From: Pseudomonas marginalis
Lineage (GTDB): Bacteria; Pseudomonadota; Gammaproteobacteria; Pseudomonadales; Pseudomonadaceae
Length of the DNA: 64,000 bases
Reading direction: 5' to 3'
Assembly (NCBI RefSeq): GCF_900105325.1
Contig: NZ_FNSU01000001.1
Coordinates: forward strand, 744,001 to 808,000
Both the position numbers and the translations under genes were made by a program. Shown here piece by piece: positions 33,580 to 42,475 of this stretch (the first letter of the stretch is position 1; every line of letters starts with the position of its first letter). The notes under the pieces were generated by a model, which was given only the letters and a program-made list of their open reading frames with translations, made no database searches and was not told the origin of the DNA.

Positions 33580-33756
33580 TTGTCTGGTTTAACCGCTGGA
33601 ACGAATCTGCATGCCCTCCCGGTGAGGGCATCTTGCGGGTACTTGCAGTAGACTTCGCGAGTTTGATGATGGCCACTGTCGCCGGGCCATCCATGTTGAC
33701 GCGTCAGTTTCGATGGGGGGAACGACTTTGGGTCGTCACTCTTGAGGAAAACCTGC
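33580..33756. other. Intergenic remainder before the LysE-family gene
   Basis: No gene is supported here. A short hairpin, GCCCTCCCGGTGAGGGC, lies at about 33612-33628, and the GAGGA ribosome site of the next gene is at 33744-33748. Confidence 0.4.
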
Positions 33757-34350
33757 ATGTTCGCCTGCATTCCAGCCCTGATGTTGCTACTGCTTGCCCC
33801 CGGTCCCACCAATACCTTGCTGTTTCGTGCCGGCGTATTGTTTGGCTATCGTGCGTCCTGGTGGTTGGCATTTGTCGAGTGCCTGGCTTACGTGCTTCAG
33901 GTTTCGATATGGGGTGTTGCACTGCTCTACCTGGCGGCCTATTCGCCTTGGGCGTCGAAGTTCACGCAATTGGCGGCGGCCGGATACCTGCTGTATGTCT
34001 CGTACAAGCTCTGGCAACGCAAAAACAGCACCGTCGACCCTGGCCGTGACCGCCTCAGTGGGTGGAGTTTTTTCTGGTTGACACTGATGAACCCCAAGGG
34101 GCTGTTGATCGTGTCGTTTATTGCGCCGGCCGGCACCTTTGCCGCATGGCAAGGCTATGCCGGGTTCATGGCCACACTGGCATTGGTGGTGATACCGGTA
34201 GGGTCTGCGTGGATCGTATTCGGCAGTCGCTTCGAAGGGCTGCAAAAAGCCTGGCTGACACCCTTGAAGATCAACCGTGCGACGGCGCTGGCCATGGGGG
34301 GCTTTGCAACGTTGACGGTGGGGCGATTGGCTGAGTCGGTACTGCATTGA
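33757..34350 (+). CDS. LysE/RhtB-family exporter
   Basis: 197 residues from ATG 33757, which has GAGGA 8 bases upstream. Several membrane helices, beginning with the family start ALMLLLLAPGPTNTLLFRAG, then LAFVECLAYVLQVSIWGVAL, LAAAGYLLYVSYKLWQ and FFWLTLMNPKGLLIVSF (the MNPK motif). The family exports amino acids and related small molecules; the substrate is unknown. It lies in an accessory patch with the Fic gene. Confidence 0.85.
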   Translation: MFACIPALMLLLLAPGPTNTLLFRAGVLFGYRASWWLAFVECLAYVLQVSIWGVALLYLAAYSPWASKFTQLAAAGYLLYVSYKLWQRKNSTVDPGRDRLSGWSFFWLTLMNPKGLLIVSFIAPAGTFAAWQGYAGFMATLALVVIPVGSAWIVFGSRFEGLQKAWLTPLKINRATALAMGGFATLTVGRLAESVLH

Positions 34351-34361
34351 AGAAAGGCATG

Positions 34362-34440
34362 TCTCAATTTTCGTGGTTATTGAGATAGGTGGAGTTTTCT
34401 GCTGTACTCAAGTCTCAGAAATCAAAAATTGAGATTTTGA
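34362..34440 (+). promoter_or_regulatory. Inverted repeats in the promoter/start region of the fic gene
   Basis: TCTCAATTTT (34362-34371) is the exact reverse complement of AAAATTGAGA (34425-34434). A shorter pair, TCAAAA/TTTTGA (34422-34427 and 34435-34440), touches the start codon. A repressor bound here would block transcription or initiation. Autoregulation is an inference. Confidence 0.5.
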
Positions 34441-35807
34441 TGATTAAACTGCCACCCAAGGTGCCGGAACGGGTTTTTGTTCTCATTGGCCAGGAGCCCC
34501 ATCTTCAGCATCTATCTGACTATATGAAGCTGTCTCAGCCAACAGACAGTCGGGGCCGCTATTTGCACTTTGATCAGCTACGCCACCGTTTTCCTCAGCA
34601 CTTGGATCAAGCGATATGCTGGGGGATCGTAAAGTACGAGCGCTCCCGTCTGTATCAGAAAATAGTGCCCGTAGGTACGCCTGAGGTCTGGTGCAACTTT
34701 GTATTAACGCCAACCGCACAACGCGTGGTCTCCACGGTCGACAGATATGCCTCGACTGCCGCACTTGAGTACATGAGCAGCAAGGTCGGGAAGGCTGCTC
34801 ATATAAAGTATTTGCTCAACGACCTGATTGAAGATGAGGCAATCAGTAGCAGCCAGTTGGAGGGCGCGGCAACCACGACGCTCGTTGCAAAAGATATGTT
34901 GAAGCGAGAGCGACTGCCCAGAACGCCAGATGAAAAAATGATCATCGGCAATTACCGAATGATGCGTTTCGCTTGGGATAAGAGAAACGAGCCGCTAAGT
35001 GTGGAGTTGATCGCGGACATGCACGAAGTAGGTGTTCAGGGCATTGACGATGATAAATATTCTCCTGGCAGCTTTCGTTTAAACGATGAGGTGGTTGTCC
35101 AGGATGGTGATGGCAATGTTGTGCATTCGCCACCTCCCGCAGAAGGGATCATCACTCGGCTGGAGCGGTTGGCTGATTGGATCAATACTTGTCACGACGA
35201 TGCTACGGCCACCCGCTACCTGCATCCACTGATCAAAGGCATTTCTCTGCACTTTGCCTTGGGTTACGAGCATCCCTTTCGGGATGGCAATGGTCGTGTT
35301 GCGCGTGCGTTGTTTTATTGGTTCATGTTTAAAAGCGATTACGCGGCATTCAGGTATATCTCCATCAGTGTCTTGCTGAAGAATGCGGCTGTTCAATACG
35401 GTATGTCTTATCTGTATACGGAGACGGATGAACTCGATCTGACTTACTTCATCGACTATCAGTGCTCCATCGTGCAACGCGCAGTTGATGGATTTAAGCA
35501 GTCTTACGAGATAAGTGTCCGAGAGGCCGAGGCGTTTGAGCGTTGGTTATGGGAGTCAGGACTTTATAAGGAACTGAATGAGAAACAAAAGACGGTATTT
35601 CAGGTCGCCAAGAGCGGTACCGCCAAACAGTTCACAGCCGTCAATGTGAAGGAAAATCTAGGCTGTTCTTACAATACGGCATCGGCCGTGCTGAACGGTC
35701 TAGTCGACTTGAATATATTTGTCAAAAAGAAGGTTGGCCGCGAATGGTTCTTTTCAATGCGAGATCAAGCAGAAATACAAAAGAACTGGTTAAAGGCTTC
35801 TCATTGA
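34440..35807 (+). CDS. Fic-domain protein (AMPylase family) with built-in inhibitory motif
   Basis: 455 residues from ATG 34440 (MIKLPPKVPERVFVLIGQEP). The GTG at 34389 would add 17 residues without a good ribosome site. The Fic motif HPFRDGNGR at 278-286 is complete, so nucleotide transfer to a hydroxyl residue is expected. The inhibitory helix motif SSSQLEG at 136-142 precedes the Fic core (class II arrangement, Glu 141 predicted to block ATP placement). The C-terminal ~80 residues look like a winged helix (VKENLGCSYNTASAVLNGLV, DLNIFVKKKVGREWFF), so it could also bind DNA. Base composition is visibly AT-richer than the neighbours, suggesting transfer. No antitoxin gene is adjacent. Confidence 0.9.
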   Translation: MIKLPPKVPERVFVLIGQEPHLQHLSDYMKLSQPTDSRGRYLHFDQLRHRFPQHLDQAICWGIVKYERSRLYQKIVPVGTPEVWCNFVLTPTAQRVVSTVDRYASTAALEYMSSKVGKAAHIKYLLNDLIEDEAISSSQLEGAATTTLVAKDMLKRERLPRTPDEKMIIGNYRMMRFAWDKRNEPLSVELIADMHEVGVQGIDDDKYSPGSFRLNDEVVVQDGDGNVVHSPPPAEGIITRLERLADWINTCHDDATATRYLHPLIKGISLHFALGYEHPFRDGNGRVARALFYWFMFKSDYAAFRYISISVLLKNAAVQYGMSYLYTETDELDLTYFIDYQCSIVQRAVDGFKQSYEISVREAEAFERWLWESGLYKELNEKQKTVFQVAKSGTAKQFTAVNVKENLGCSYNTASAVLNGLVDLNIFVKKKVGREWFFSMRDQAEIQKNWLKASH

Positions 35808-35818
35808 GCGGCTTCCCA

Positions 35819-35847
35819 ATGCCCACGTCTCGCTGAAACGTGGGCAT
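35819..35847. terminator. Bidirectional terminator between fic and the DUF4197 gene
   Basis: ATGCCCACGT and ACGTGGGCAT, a perfect 10-base stem with a 9-base loop, between convergent genes. There is no strong T run, so efficiency is uncertain. Confidence 0.6.
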
Positions 35848-35855
35848 CACAGCTA

Positions 35856-36545
35856 TTACAAGGCGCCAAACACCTTCTTCGCCAGGCTGGTCGCCGCAGC
35901 CGCCGGGTTCTTGCGAATCGTCTCTTCCTGCTGCGCAATCATCTTGAACAAACCATCCAGCGCCTGTTCGGTCACGTAGCTTTCGACGTTGGCGCTCTTG
36001 GCATCCACGGCGCCAAATGCGGCGGCCTTGCCTGCCAGGGCGTTGTACTGCTGGGCCACGCCCACCTTGTCGGTAGCGGCCTTGACGATCGGCAGGAACT
36101 TGGCGCGGATGGCTTCGCGGCTGCTTTTGTTCAGGTACTGGGTGGCGGAGTCCTGGCCGCCGCTGAGGATGCCCTTGGCGTCGGTCACGCTCATGTTCTT
36201 CACCGCGTTGACCAGGATCGGCTGGGCCTGGGTCACGGCGGTTTCAGCGGCTTTGTTCATGCTGTCTTCCAACTGCGTGACCTGGTCACCCATGCCGAAC
36301 ATTTTCAGCTTGTCGGCGACTTTGCCCAGCTTGCCCGGCAGGCCGATCTTCACTTCAGGGTTGTTGCTGAAACCACCGGGTACACCCAGTTGTTTCACGG
36401 CGATCTGTGCGCCTTGGGTCAGGGCGTCCTTGAGGCCGCCGCTGGCGTCGCCCTGGGACAGGCTACTGAGGTCCAGGGCCACGGCATTGGCGCCGAGCAG
36501 CAGGCCGGCACACAGGGCAGTGAGGCGAAGGGAGTTGCGGAGCAT
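35856..36545 (-). CDS. DUF4197 periplasmic protein
   Basis: 229 residues. Cleavable signal peptide (LTALCAGLLLGANAVALDLS; cleavage near Ala 23). The DUF4197 body is helical: GGLKDALTQGAQIAVKQLG, MNKAAETAVTQAQPILVNAV, GGQDSATQYLNKSSREAIRA. Exported, function unknown. It lies 22 bases after the YbaY-like lipoprotein gene and is likely in the same operon. Confidence 0.85.
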   Translation of the reverse strand: MLRNSLRLTALCAGLLLGANAVALDLSSLSQGDASGGLKDALTQGAQIAVKQLGVPGGFSNNPEVKIGLPGKLGKVADKLKMFGMGDQVTQLEDSMNKAAETAVTQAQPILVNAVKNMSVTDAKGILSGGQDSATQYLNKSSREAIRAKFLPIVKAATDKVGVAQQYNALAGKAAAFGAVDAKSANVESYVTEQALDGLFKMIAQQEETIRKNPAAAATSLAKKVFGAL

Positions 36546-36567
36546 GGGCGCTTCCTTATGTTCGAGT

Positions 36568-36969
36568 TCAGGGTGCTACGGCGTTCACGCGCACGCGCAG
36601 CGGCTGTGGATCCTGGCCGTTGAGCTGCACCGTGTGCCGTTCGGTGGTGATAAACAGTAGCTTGCCGTCCAGCTCGATGCGAGCGCTCACCGAATAACTG
36701 TGGCCCGGCTTGACCTGTGCGGGGTCGTAGGTCAGGTGAAACGGCAGCGGCACCTGGCCTTTGACCGGGCCTTTCTGCTCGGCCAGCGTCACCGCGGGCG
36801 CATCCGCCAGGGACACGTCCTGCAGGCTCACGCTCAAGGTGGCGGCGGGCGGCAGGGCAATGCGTTGCAGGTAGAACACCTCGCCGTCGAGGCTGGCCTT
36901 GGGCGCTGGATGCATGGATTGGCAGGCTCCGAGCAGGGCGGTGAGACCCAGGAGAATGATTTTTTTCAT
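36568..36969 (-). CDS. YbaY-family lipoprotein
   Basis: 133 residues from the ATG at 36969 (GGAGC 6 bases upstream). Lipoprotein signal MKKIILLGLTALLGAC (Cys 16). The mature domain has the YbaY/HslJ-like pattern: GEVFYLQRIALPPAATLSVS, QVPLPFHLTYDPAQVKPGHS, YSVSARIELDGKLLFITTER. Such proteins are small beta-barrel-like outer-membrane lipoproteins of uncertain role, induced by stress in enterobacteria. It lies 51 bases downstream of plsB on the same strand. Confidence 0.82.
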   Translation of the reverse strand: MKKIILLGLTALLGACQSMHPAPKASLDGEVFYLQRIALPPAATLSVSLQDVSLADAPAVTLAEQKGPVKGQVPLPFHLTYDPAQVKPGHSYSVSARIELDGKLLFITTERHTVQLNGQDPQPLRVRVNAVAP

Positions 36970-37020
36970 GGTGCAGCTCCTTTTCAACGGCGCCAGCATC
37001 CAACTGGCGCCTTGTTCAAT

Positions 37021-39525
37021 CTAGCGTGTTTCTTCCGCTTCCACCGGCGCTTCGGCTGCGCCATCCACACGGTGCAAGGCCACCTGGCGGATCGACAAGC
37101 GAATCTCCGCGGGCAACACGCGCTTGGCCGCACCTTCGGCCAGTTCGCCGAGCAGGTCGTGGTAGCTCAACTTGCCGGCCTCGTCGCGACGCAGCACATC
37201 TTGTTCCAGCAAGGTCTGGATGAAATGTCGGAAAAGGCTCTTGTCGAAGAACTCCGGGGCGTTGAGGCCATGCAGGATCGACAGGCGTTGGGCCATGATC
37301 GTGCACAGGTCTTCCAGTTCTTCGGCGCTGATGCTGTTCTGGCCGCTGTTGAGCAGCAGCGAGATCGCCATGTAGAAGCGTTGCAGGGTCTGGGCGATGG
37401 TCTTGGACAGCAGGGTCAGCAGTACGAAGTGTCGCGAGCTTGGTGCCGGGCGCAGGAACACATTGTTTTCGAAGCGCAGCAGGCCTTGTTCGACGAACGC
37501 GTCCAGCCATTGATCGACCACCGTATCCAACTCTTCCAGCGACCAGCGGATAAACAGCTCCGATTGCAGGTACGGGTACAGCGCGTGGGTATAGCGCAGG
37601 ATCTGCTCGCGGCTCATCCGCGAGCTGCTCTGGAAGAAGCTGGCCAGCAGCGCCGGCAGGGCGAAGATGTGCAGTACGTTGTTGCGGTAGTAGGTCATCA
37701 GGACGGCGTTCTGCTCGTCCAGGTACAGAATCTTGCCCAAGGCATCGCTCTGTTCCGACAGCAGGTCCATGTCCTTGACGTGCTTGATCAGCGCCAGGCC
37801 GTCGCCTTCGGGCAAGGTGGTGTGGGGCGAATAAGGCACGCGGCGCAGCAGCGCCAGGTACAGGTCCAACTGGCGGGCCATGGCCTGTTCATCCAGGGCC
37901 AGGCGCGTGGTCGACAGCAGCGCCAGGGCCACCAGGTTCACCGGGTTCACGGCGGCGGCTTCGTTCAAGTGGCGGGCCACCTGTTCGCCGAGGCGATTGG
38001 TGGTTTCGTTGAGCCAGGCCGGTTTGTAGTTCGGGCCCAGTTCCTGGCTGCGCCAGTCCGGTTGCTCGGCGTCGAGGAACTCAGCCAGCTTGATCGGCTC
38101 GCCGAAGTTGACCGCGACCTGGCCAAAGCGCTGCTTGAGCGCGCCGACCACTTTGAAAATATCGAAGATCGACTCTTTCTTCTTGCTCGCACCCCGCAGC
38201 TCACCGAGGTAGGTGCGGCCTTCGAGCACGCGCTCATAGCCGATATACACCGGCACGAACACGATCGGCATGCGCGAGGAGCGCAGGAAACTGCGCAGCG
38301 TAATCGCCAGCATCCCGGTCTTCGGCTGCAGCATGCGCCCGGTGCGCGAGCGCCCGCCTTCGACGAAGTACTCCACCGGGAAGCCCTTGGTGAACAAGGT
38401 GTGCAGGTATTCGTTGAACACCGAGGTGTACAGCGGGTTGCCCTTGAAGGTGCGGCGCATGAAAAACGCACCGCCACGGCGCAACAGGCTGCCGATTACC
38501 GGCATGTTCAGGTTGATGCCGGCGGCGATATGCGGCGGGGTCAGGCCGTTCTTGAACAGCAGGTAGGACAGCAGCAGGTAGTCGATATGGCTGCGGTGGC
38601 AAGGCACATAAATTACCTCGTAGCCCTGGGCAACCTGTTGCACGCCCTCGATGTTATTGACCTTGATGCCGTCGTAGATCTTGTTCCAGAACCAGCTCAA
38701 CACCACTTCCAGGAAGCGGATCGCGGTGTAGGTGTAGTCCGAGGCGATCTCGTTGCCGTAGCGCAGGGCTAGGGCCTTGGCTTTTTCCGGGCTGATTTTT
38801 TCCCGTTCGGCTTCGTCAAGGATGGCCTGGCGCACCAATGGCATGTTGACCAGGCCTTTCACCAGATTGCGCCGGTGGGACAAATCGGGGCCGATCACCG
38901 CCGTCTTCAGGTTACGAAAGTGCACGCGCAGGATACGTTGGGCCATGCGCACGGTGCGTTCGTGGCCTTTATTGTGCTCGATCAATTCACGCAGGTTGAT
39001 GGGCGCGGAGAATTGCACGCGGGTCTTGCGCCCCAGGATCAGGATGCTCAACAACCGGCGTAGACGCCCAGTGACCGCCCAGCTGTCGGCAAACAGCAGT
39101 TTCCACGGGCTGGACTCGCTCGCAGGGGTTTGTCCCCAGAACACGCTGACCGGAATGATTTGTGCATTCTCTTCGGCGTGTTCGCTGAGGGTGTTGACCA
39201 GGCGGGTCAGGGTCGGCGGCGCGCCGCGCTTGTCCTGACGCCCCAGCCAGTCCGGCTCGGGCGTGAGGTAGAAGAACGCCGCGGGTTCCATCAGCGGGCC
39301 CACCGATACCGGCAGTACCGGGCGCGGCAGGCCGGCCTTGGTGCACTCGGCATCGACCACGGCCAATTCGGTGAGGGAGGGCGATTGCAGGACGTAAAAC
39401 ACCGGCCGGCTGCGGTCCAGGTTGAGGGTAAGGGACGACTGGTTGATCGTCTCCGAGCGAACCCAGAGGTACAACAGTCGGCGCAAGGTGCCAAACACCA
39501 GACGGCGGAACGGGGAGCGGGTCAT
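37021..39525 (-). CDS. plsB: Glycerol-3-phosphate 1-O-acyltransferase
   Basis: 834 residues, the normal length of PlsB. The acyltransferase block I HX4D is VPCHRSHIDYLLLSYLL (His ~309), block II FFMRRTFKGNPLYTSVFNEY, block III FVEGGRSRTGRMLQPKTGML and block IV IVFVPVYIGYERVLEG. It acylates the sn-1 position of glycerol-3-phosphate at the inner membrane, the first step of phospholipid synthesis, using acyl-ACP or acyl-CoA. The long helical C-terminal half is typical of PlsB and absent from PlsY. Confidence 0.96.
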   Translation of the reverse strand: MTRSPFRRLVFGTLRRLLYLWVRSETINQSSLTLNLDRSRPVFYVLQSPSLTELAVVDAECTKAGLPRPVLPVSVGPLMEPAAFFYLTPEPDWLGRQDKRGAPPTLTRLVNTLSEHAEENAQIIPVSVFWGQTPASESSPWKLLFADSWAVTGRLRRLLSILILGRKTRVQFSAPINLRELIEHNKGHERTVRMAQRILRVHFRNLKTAVIGPDLSHRRNLVKGLVNMPLVRQAILDEAEREKISPEKAKALALRYGNEIASDYTYTAIRFLEVVLSWFWNKIYDGIKVNNIEGVQQVAQGYEVIYVPCHRSHIDYLLLSYLLFKNGLTPPHIAAGINLNMPVIGSLLRRGGAFFMRRTFKGNPLYTSVFNEYLHTLFTKGFPVEYFVEGGRSRTGRMLQPKTGMLAITLRSFLRSSRMPIVFVPVYIGYERVLEGRTYLGELRGASKKKESIFDIFKVVGALKQRFGQVAVNFGEPIKLAEFLDAEQPDWRSQELGPNYKPAWLNETTNRLGEQVARHLNEAAAVNPVNLVALALLSTTRLALDEQAMARQLDLYLALLRRVPYSPHTTLPEGDGLALIKHVKDMDLLSEQSDALGKILYLDEQNAVLMTYYRNNVLHIFALPALLASFFQSSSRMSREQILRYTHALYPYLQSELFIRWSLEELDTVVDQWLDAFVEQGLLRFENNVFLRPAPSSRHFVLLTLLSKTIAQTLQRFYMAISLLLNSGQNSISAEELEDLCTIMAQRLSILHGLNAPEFFDKSLFRHFIQTLLEQDVLRRDEAGKLSYHDLLGELAEGAAKRVLPAEIRLSIRQVALHRVDGAAEAPVEAEETR

Positions 39526-39625
39526 AGGCGAGCTGCTTCAAGTGGGAAAAACCGAGCAGGCGCTCGGGCGGGTAGTGTGCCGTATTCGCCGAAAATCGGC
39601 AAAAAAGCAGCGATGTAAACTTGAG

Positions 39626-39653
39626 TTGATCGTTTTTGAGCCTGTCTTATACT
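39626..39653 (+). promoter_or_regulatory. Sigma-70 promoter of the cold-shock gene
   Basis: TTGATC, 16-base spacer, TATACT, about 50 bases before the ATG of the csp gene. The leader is AC-rich (CAACAATAACAATCAAG). Confidence 0.6.
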
Positions 39654-39705
39654 CGGCAGTTCAACGCGATCGGCTCAACAATAACAATCAAGTGGGAGTG
39701 AACAG

Positions 39706-39915
39706 ATGGCAACGCGCGAGACAGGCAATGTGAAGTGGTTCAACGACGCCAAGGGCTATGGCTTTATCCAGCGTGAAGATGGCAAGGATGTGTTTGTGCA
39801 CTACCGCGCCATTCGCGGCGACGGCCACCGTTCGTTGGCCGAGGGCCAGCAAGTGGAATACGCCGTGGTAAGCGGCGAGAAGGGGTTGCAGGCGGAGGAT
39901 GTGGTCGGCCTGTAG
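39706..39915 (+). CDS. Cold-shock domain protein (CspA family)
   Basis: 69 residues, one cold-shock domain. RNP1 is present as KGYGFIQRE and RNP2 as DVFVHYRAI; the usual VFVHFSAI is here VFVHYRAI, a mild divergence. The start GNVKWFNDAKGYGFI is standard. Binds single-stranded RNA/DNA and melts RNA structure. It lacks the C-terminal extension of CspD. SD GGGAG 7 bases upstream. A repeat-rich hairpin follows directly and may terminate it. Confidence 0.94.
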   Translation: MATRETGNVKWFNDAKGYGFIQREDGKDVFVHYRAIRGDGHRSLAEGQQVEYAVVSGEKGLQAEDVVGL

Positions 39916-39925
39916 GCCGAGCGGC

Positions 39926-39970
39926 AAGCTACAAGCTGCAAGCGCTATGACTTGCAGCTTGCAGCTGCTT
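39926..39970. repeat. Heptamer-type inverted repeat (AAGCTACAAGCTGCAAG family)
   Basis: CAAGCTACAAGCTGCAAGCG and its inverse CTTGCAGCTTGCAGCTG around a short loop, followed by CTTTTTAAGC. It lies between convergent genes and may act as terminator. Same family as 28149-28243. Confidence 0.75.
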
Positions 39971-39971
39971 T

Positions 39972-40349
39972 TTAAGCTGTTTTCCAGGTGATCTGCTCTT
40001 CACCGTCCGCGCTGATGCGGATCCAGGTGTCGGCGCTTTCCTCACCTTCTTCCTCGATCCAGCTACCCGGTGCGCAACGTACTTCAACATTCAGCGCAGC
40101 AAACGCAGCGCGGGCACAGGCAATGTCGTCTTCCCACGGTGTCTGGTCACTTTCCAGGTACAGGCTGTTCCACTTGCCTACGGCTTTCGGCAGCCAGGTG
40201 ACGGGCACATTGCCGGCCTTGCACTTGTAGGTCTGGCCACGTTGGACCCAGTCGCTGCAAGGGCCCAGGGCAGCGCCCAGCCAGGCGGCGATGGCCTTGT
40301 AGTCGACGTCGGCGTCCTTCAGGTAAATCTCGATATCGGGTTGGCGCAT
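39972..40349 (-). CDS. Conserved hypothetical protein
   Basis: 125 residues from the ATG at 40349 (MRQPDIEIYLKDADVDYKAI). Small, acidic, no signal peptide; contains AAWLGAALGPCSDWVQRGQT, KWNSLYLESDQTPWEDDIAC and an acidic C-terminal strand pair (GEESADTWIRISADGEEQIT). No known motif recognised. Convergent with the cold-shock gene. Confidence 0.75.
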   Translation of the reverse strand: MRQPDIEIYLKDADVDYKAIAAWLGAALGPCSDWVQRGQTYKCKAGNVPVTWLPKAVGKWNSLYLESDQTPWEDDIACARAAFAALNVEVRCAPGSWIEEEGEESADTWIRISADGEEQITWKTA

Positions 40350-40403
40350 GGATATTCCTCGTTGCGGGATTCGAAAATCCATTCGCGGATGGTTAAAAGT
40401 CGG

Positions 40404-41213
40404 TTATTGAAGCACGAAATAATCGTAGCGCATCGACACCGTGACCAGCAGCGGCTCGGCCGCCTCGATCACCTCGGCACGGCGCTCGGCACTGGCGCGC
40501 CAGCCGTGAGGGGTCATGGCCAGCAGGTTGGCGCGGTCCCGGGGCTCGGCCAGGCTCAAGGTGAATTCCAGGGTTTCGCTGTGGGCCAGGCTCATGCCGT
40601 CCGGCACCAGGGCCAGGTGCTTGTCGTCGGTGTACTCGCGCACTTGGTCGTACAGGCGCTCGCGCAGTTCCATCAGGTGGCCGCTGGTCGGGCCGACCTT
40701 CATCAGGCCGCCGCCGGGACTGAGCAGGCGCCTGGCCTCTTGCCAATCCAACGGGCTGAACACACTGGCGAGGAACTGGCAGCTGGCGTCGGCCAACGGC
40801 ACGCGGGCCATGCTGGCGATCAACCAGGTCAGCGCCGGGTCGCGTTTGCACGCGCGCTTGACCGCTTCCTTGGAAATGTCCAGCGCGTAGCCATCGGCAT
40901 GGGGCAGGGCCGCGGCGATTTGCGCGGTGTAGTAACCCTCGCCGCAACCGATGTCCACCCAGCGCTGCGGTGCGCGTTCGGCGGCCAGCTCGGCCAGGCG
41001 CTTGGCCACCGGGGCGTAGTGCCCGGCGTTGAGAAAGTCACGGCGCGCCTCGACCATGGCCAGGTTGTCGCCCGGGTCGCGGCTGTTCTTGTGCTGCACC
41101 GGCAGCAGGTTCAGGTAACCCTGGCGCGCGCGGTCGAAACGGTGCCCGGCCGGGCACGCCACGCCATTGTCCACCGCGTTGAGCGGGGCGCTGCAAATCG
41201 GGCAGGCCAGCAT
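40404..41213 (-). CDS. rlmA: 23S rRNA (guanine745-N1)-methyltransferase
   Basis: 269 residues. N-terminal zinc-finger-like start (CPICSAPLNAVDNGVACPAG plus H) followed by a SAM-dependent methyltransferase core (RWVDIGCGEGYYTAQIAAAL; GYALDISKEAVKRACK). This layout is that of RlmA, which methylates G745 in helix 35 of 23S rRNA. Its ATG shares a base with the dapE stop, so the two are coupled although functionally unrelated. Confidence 0.9.
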   Translation of the reverse strand: MLACPICSAPLNAVDNGVACPAGHRFDRARQGYLNLLPVQHKNSRDPGDNLAMVEARRDFLNAGHYAPVAKRLAELAAERAPQRWVDIGCGEGYYTAQIAAALPHADGYALDISKEAVKRACKRDPALTWLIASMARVPLADASCQFLASVFSPLDWQEARRLLSPGGGLMKVGPTSGHLMELRERLYDQVREYTDDKHLALVPDGMSLAHSETLEFTLSLAEPRDRANLLAMTPHGWRASAERRAEVIEAAEPLLVTVSMRYDYFVLQ

Positions 41214-42364
41214 CAGGCGAGCAACTTGATCAGGGTCTGGTAATAGATTTCGGTCAGCACGTCGAGGTCGCTGGCCAGGATCCGCTCGTTGACCTGGTGG
41301 ATCGTCGCGTTCACCGGGCCCAACTCGACCACCTGGGTGCCAAGGGTCGCGATGAAGCGCCCATCGGAGGTACCGCCACTGGTGGAGGCCTGGGTCTCAC
41401 GCCCGGTGATCGCCTTGATGCTGGCCGACACCGCATCGAGCAACGCGCCCGGCTCGGTGAGGAACGGCAGGCCCGACAGCGCCCACTCCACATGCCAGTC
41501 CAGGCCATGCTTGTCGAGAATCGCCGCAACGCGCTGTTGCAGGCCTTCGACAGTGGATTCGGTGGAAAAACGGAAGTTGAACACCGCCGTCAGGTCACCC
41601 GGAATCACGTTGGTGGCGCCGGTGCCAGAGTTGAGGTTGGAAATCTGGAAGCTGGTCGGCGGGAAGAAGGCGTTGCCGTTGTCCCAGTGCTCGGCGGCCA
41701 GTTCGGCCAGGGCCGGCGCGGCCAGGTGGATCGGGTTCTTCGCCAGGTGCGGGTAGGCCACATGGCCCTGTACGCCGCGCACGGTCAGGGTGGCACCGAG
41801 GGAGCCGCGACGGCCGTTCTTGACCACGTCACCCACCAGGGTGGTGCTCGACGGTTCGCCGACGATGCACCAGTCCAGGCGCTCCTTGCGCGCGGCCAGG
41901 CGTTCGATCACGGCCTTGGTGCCATGGTGCGCCGGGCCTTCCTCATCGCTGGTGATCAGGAACGCGACCGAGCCCTTGTGGTCCGGGTAGTCGCTGACGA
42001 AGCGCTCGGCCGCCACCAGCATGGCGGCCAGGCTGCCCTTCATGTCGGCCGCGCCACGCCCGCAGAGCATGCCGTTTTCGTCGATCAATGCGTCGAACGG
42101 GTCGTTCTGCCAGGCTTGCACCGGACCGGTGGGAACCACGTCGGTGTGGCCGGCGAAGCACAGCACCGGGCCGTCGTGCTTGCCATGGGTGGCCCAGAAG
42201 TTGTCCACGTCCTCGATGCGCATCGGCTCCAGCGCAAAACCGGCGTCGCCCAGGCGCTGCATCATCAGCTTCTGGCAATCGGCGTCGATCGGCGTGACCG
42301 AGGGGCGACGGATCAGGTCGATGGCAAGTTGAAGGGTCGGCGAAAGGTCGGCATGGGCCGTCAT
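41213..42364 (-). CDS. dapE: Succinyl-diaminopimelate desuccinylase
   Basis: 383 residues. M20 zinc peptidase fold: CFAGHTDVVPTG (metal His and catalytic Asp), GRGAADMKGSLAAMLVA, FLITSDEEGPAHHGTKAV (catalytic Glu and metal Glu) and TSGGTSDGRFIA near the C terminus. It hydrolyses N-succinyl-LL-diaminopimelate in lysine and peptidoglycan synthesis. dapD and dapC, the two preceding steps, are also in this window at 47.8 and 51.2 kb. Confidence 0.96.
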   Translation of the reverse strand: MTAHADLSPTLQLAIDLIRRPSVTPIDADCQKLMMQRLGDAGFALEPMRIEDVDNFWATHGKHDGPVLCFAGHTDVVPTGPVQAWQNDPFDALIDENGMLCGRGAADMKGSLAAMLVAAERFVSDYPDHKGSVAFLITSDEEGPAHHGTKAVIERLAARKERLDWCIVGEPSSTTLVGDVVKNGRRGSLGATLTVRGVQGHVAYPHLAKNPIHLAAPALAELAAEHWDNGNAFFPPTSFQISNLNSGTGATNVIPGDLTAVFNFRFSTESTVEGLQQRVAAILDKHGLDWHVEWALSGLPFLTEPGALLDAVSASIKAITGRETQASTSGGTSDGRFIATLGTQVVELGPVNATIHQVNERILASDLDVLTEIYYQTLIKLLA

Positions 42365-42431
42365 GGGAAAACTCCGGGAAGCATGTCTGGAAGAGCGGGG
42401 CGGGCGGACAAAATGGCCGTTATCTTATAGC

Positions 42432-42458
42432 AAAACGGCGGCCAGAGGCCGCCGTTTA
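42432..42458 (-). terminator. Terminator of the ndvB-like gene
   Basis: AAACGGCGGCC / GGCCGCCGTTT with a 3-base loop; on the minus strand the stem is followed by TTTG. It separates the glucan synthase gene from dapE. Confidence 0.8.
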
Positions 42459-42475
42459 GTGCATTGCGCAAGTTT

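Noticed and set aside
33492..34049. 185-residue plus-strand frame overlapping the LysE-family start
   Set aside because: It runs in another frame through the LysE gene, which has a good ribosome site and family motifs; no domain is seen in it.
36700..38772. 690-residue plus-strand frame opposite plsB
   Set aside because: Antisense shadow of plsB with Gln/Arg/His-rich low-complexity composition and no recognisable motif.
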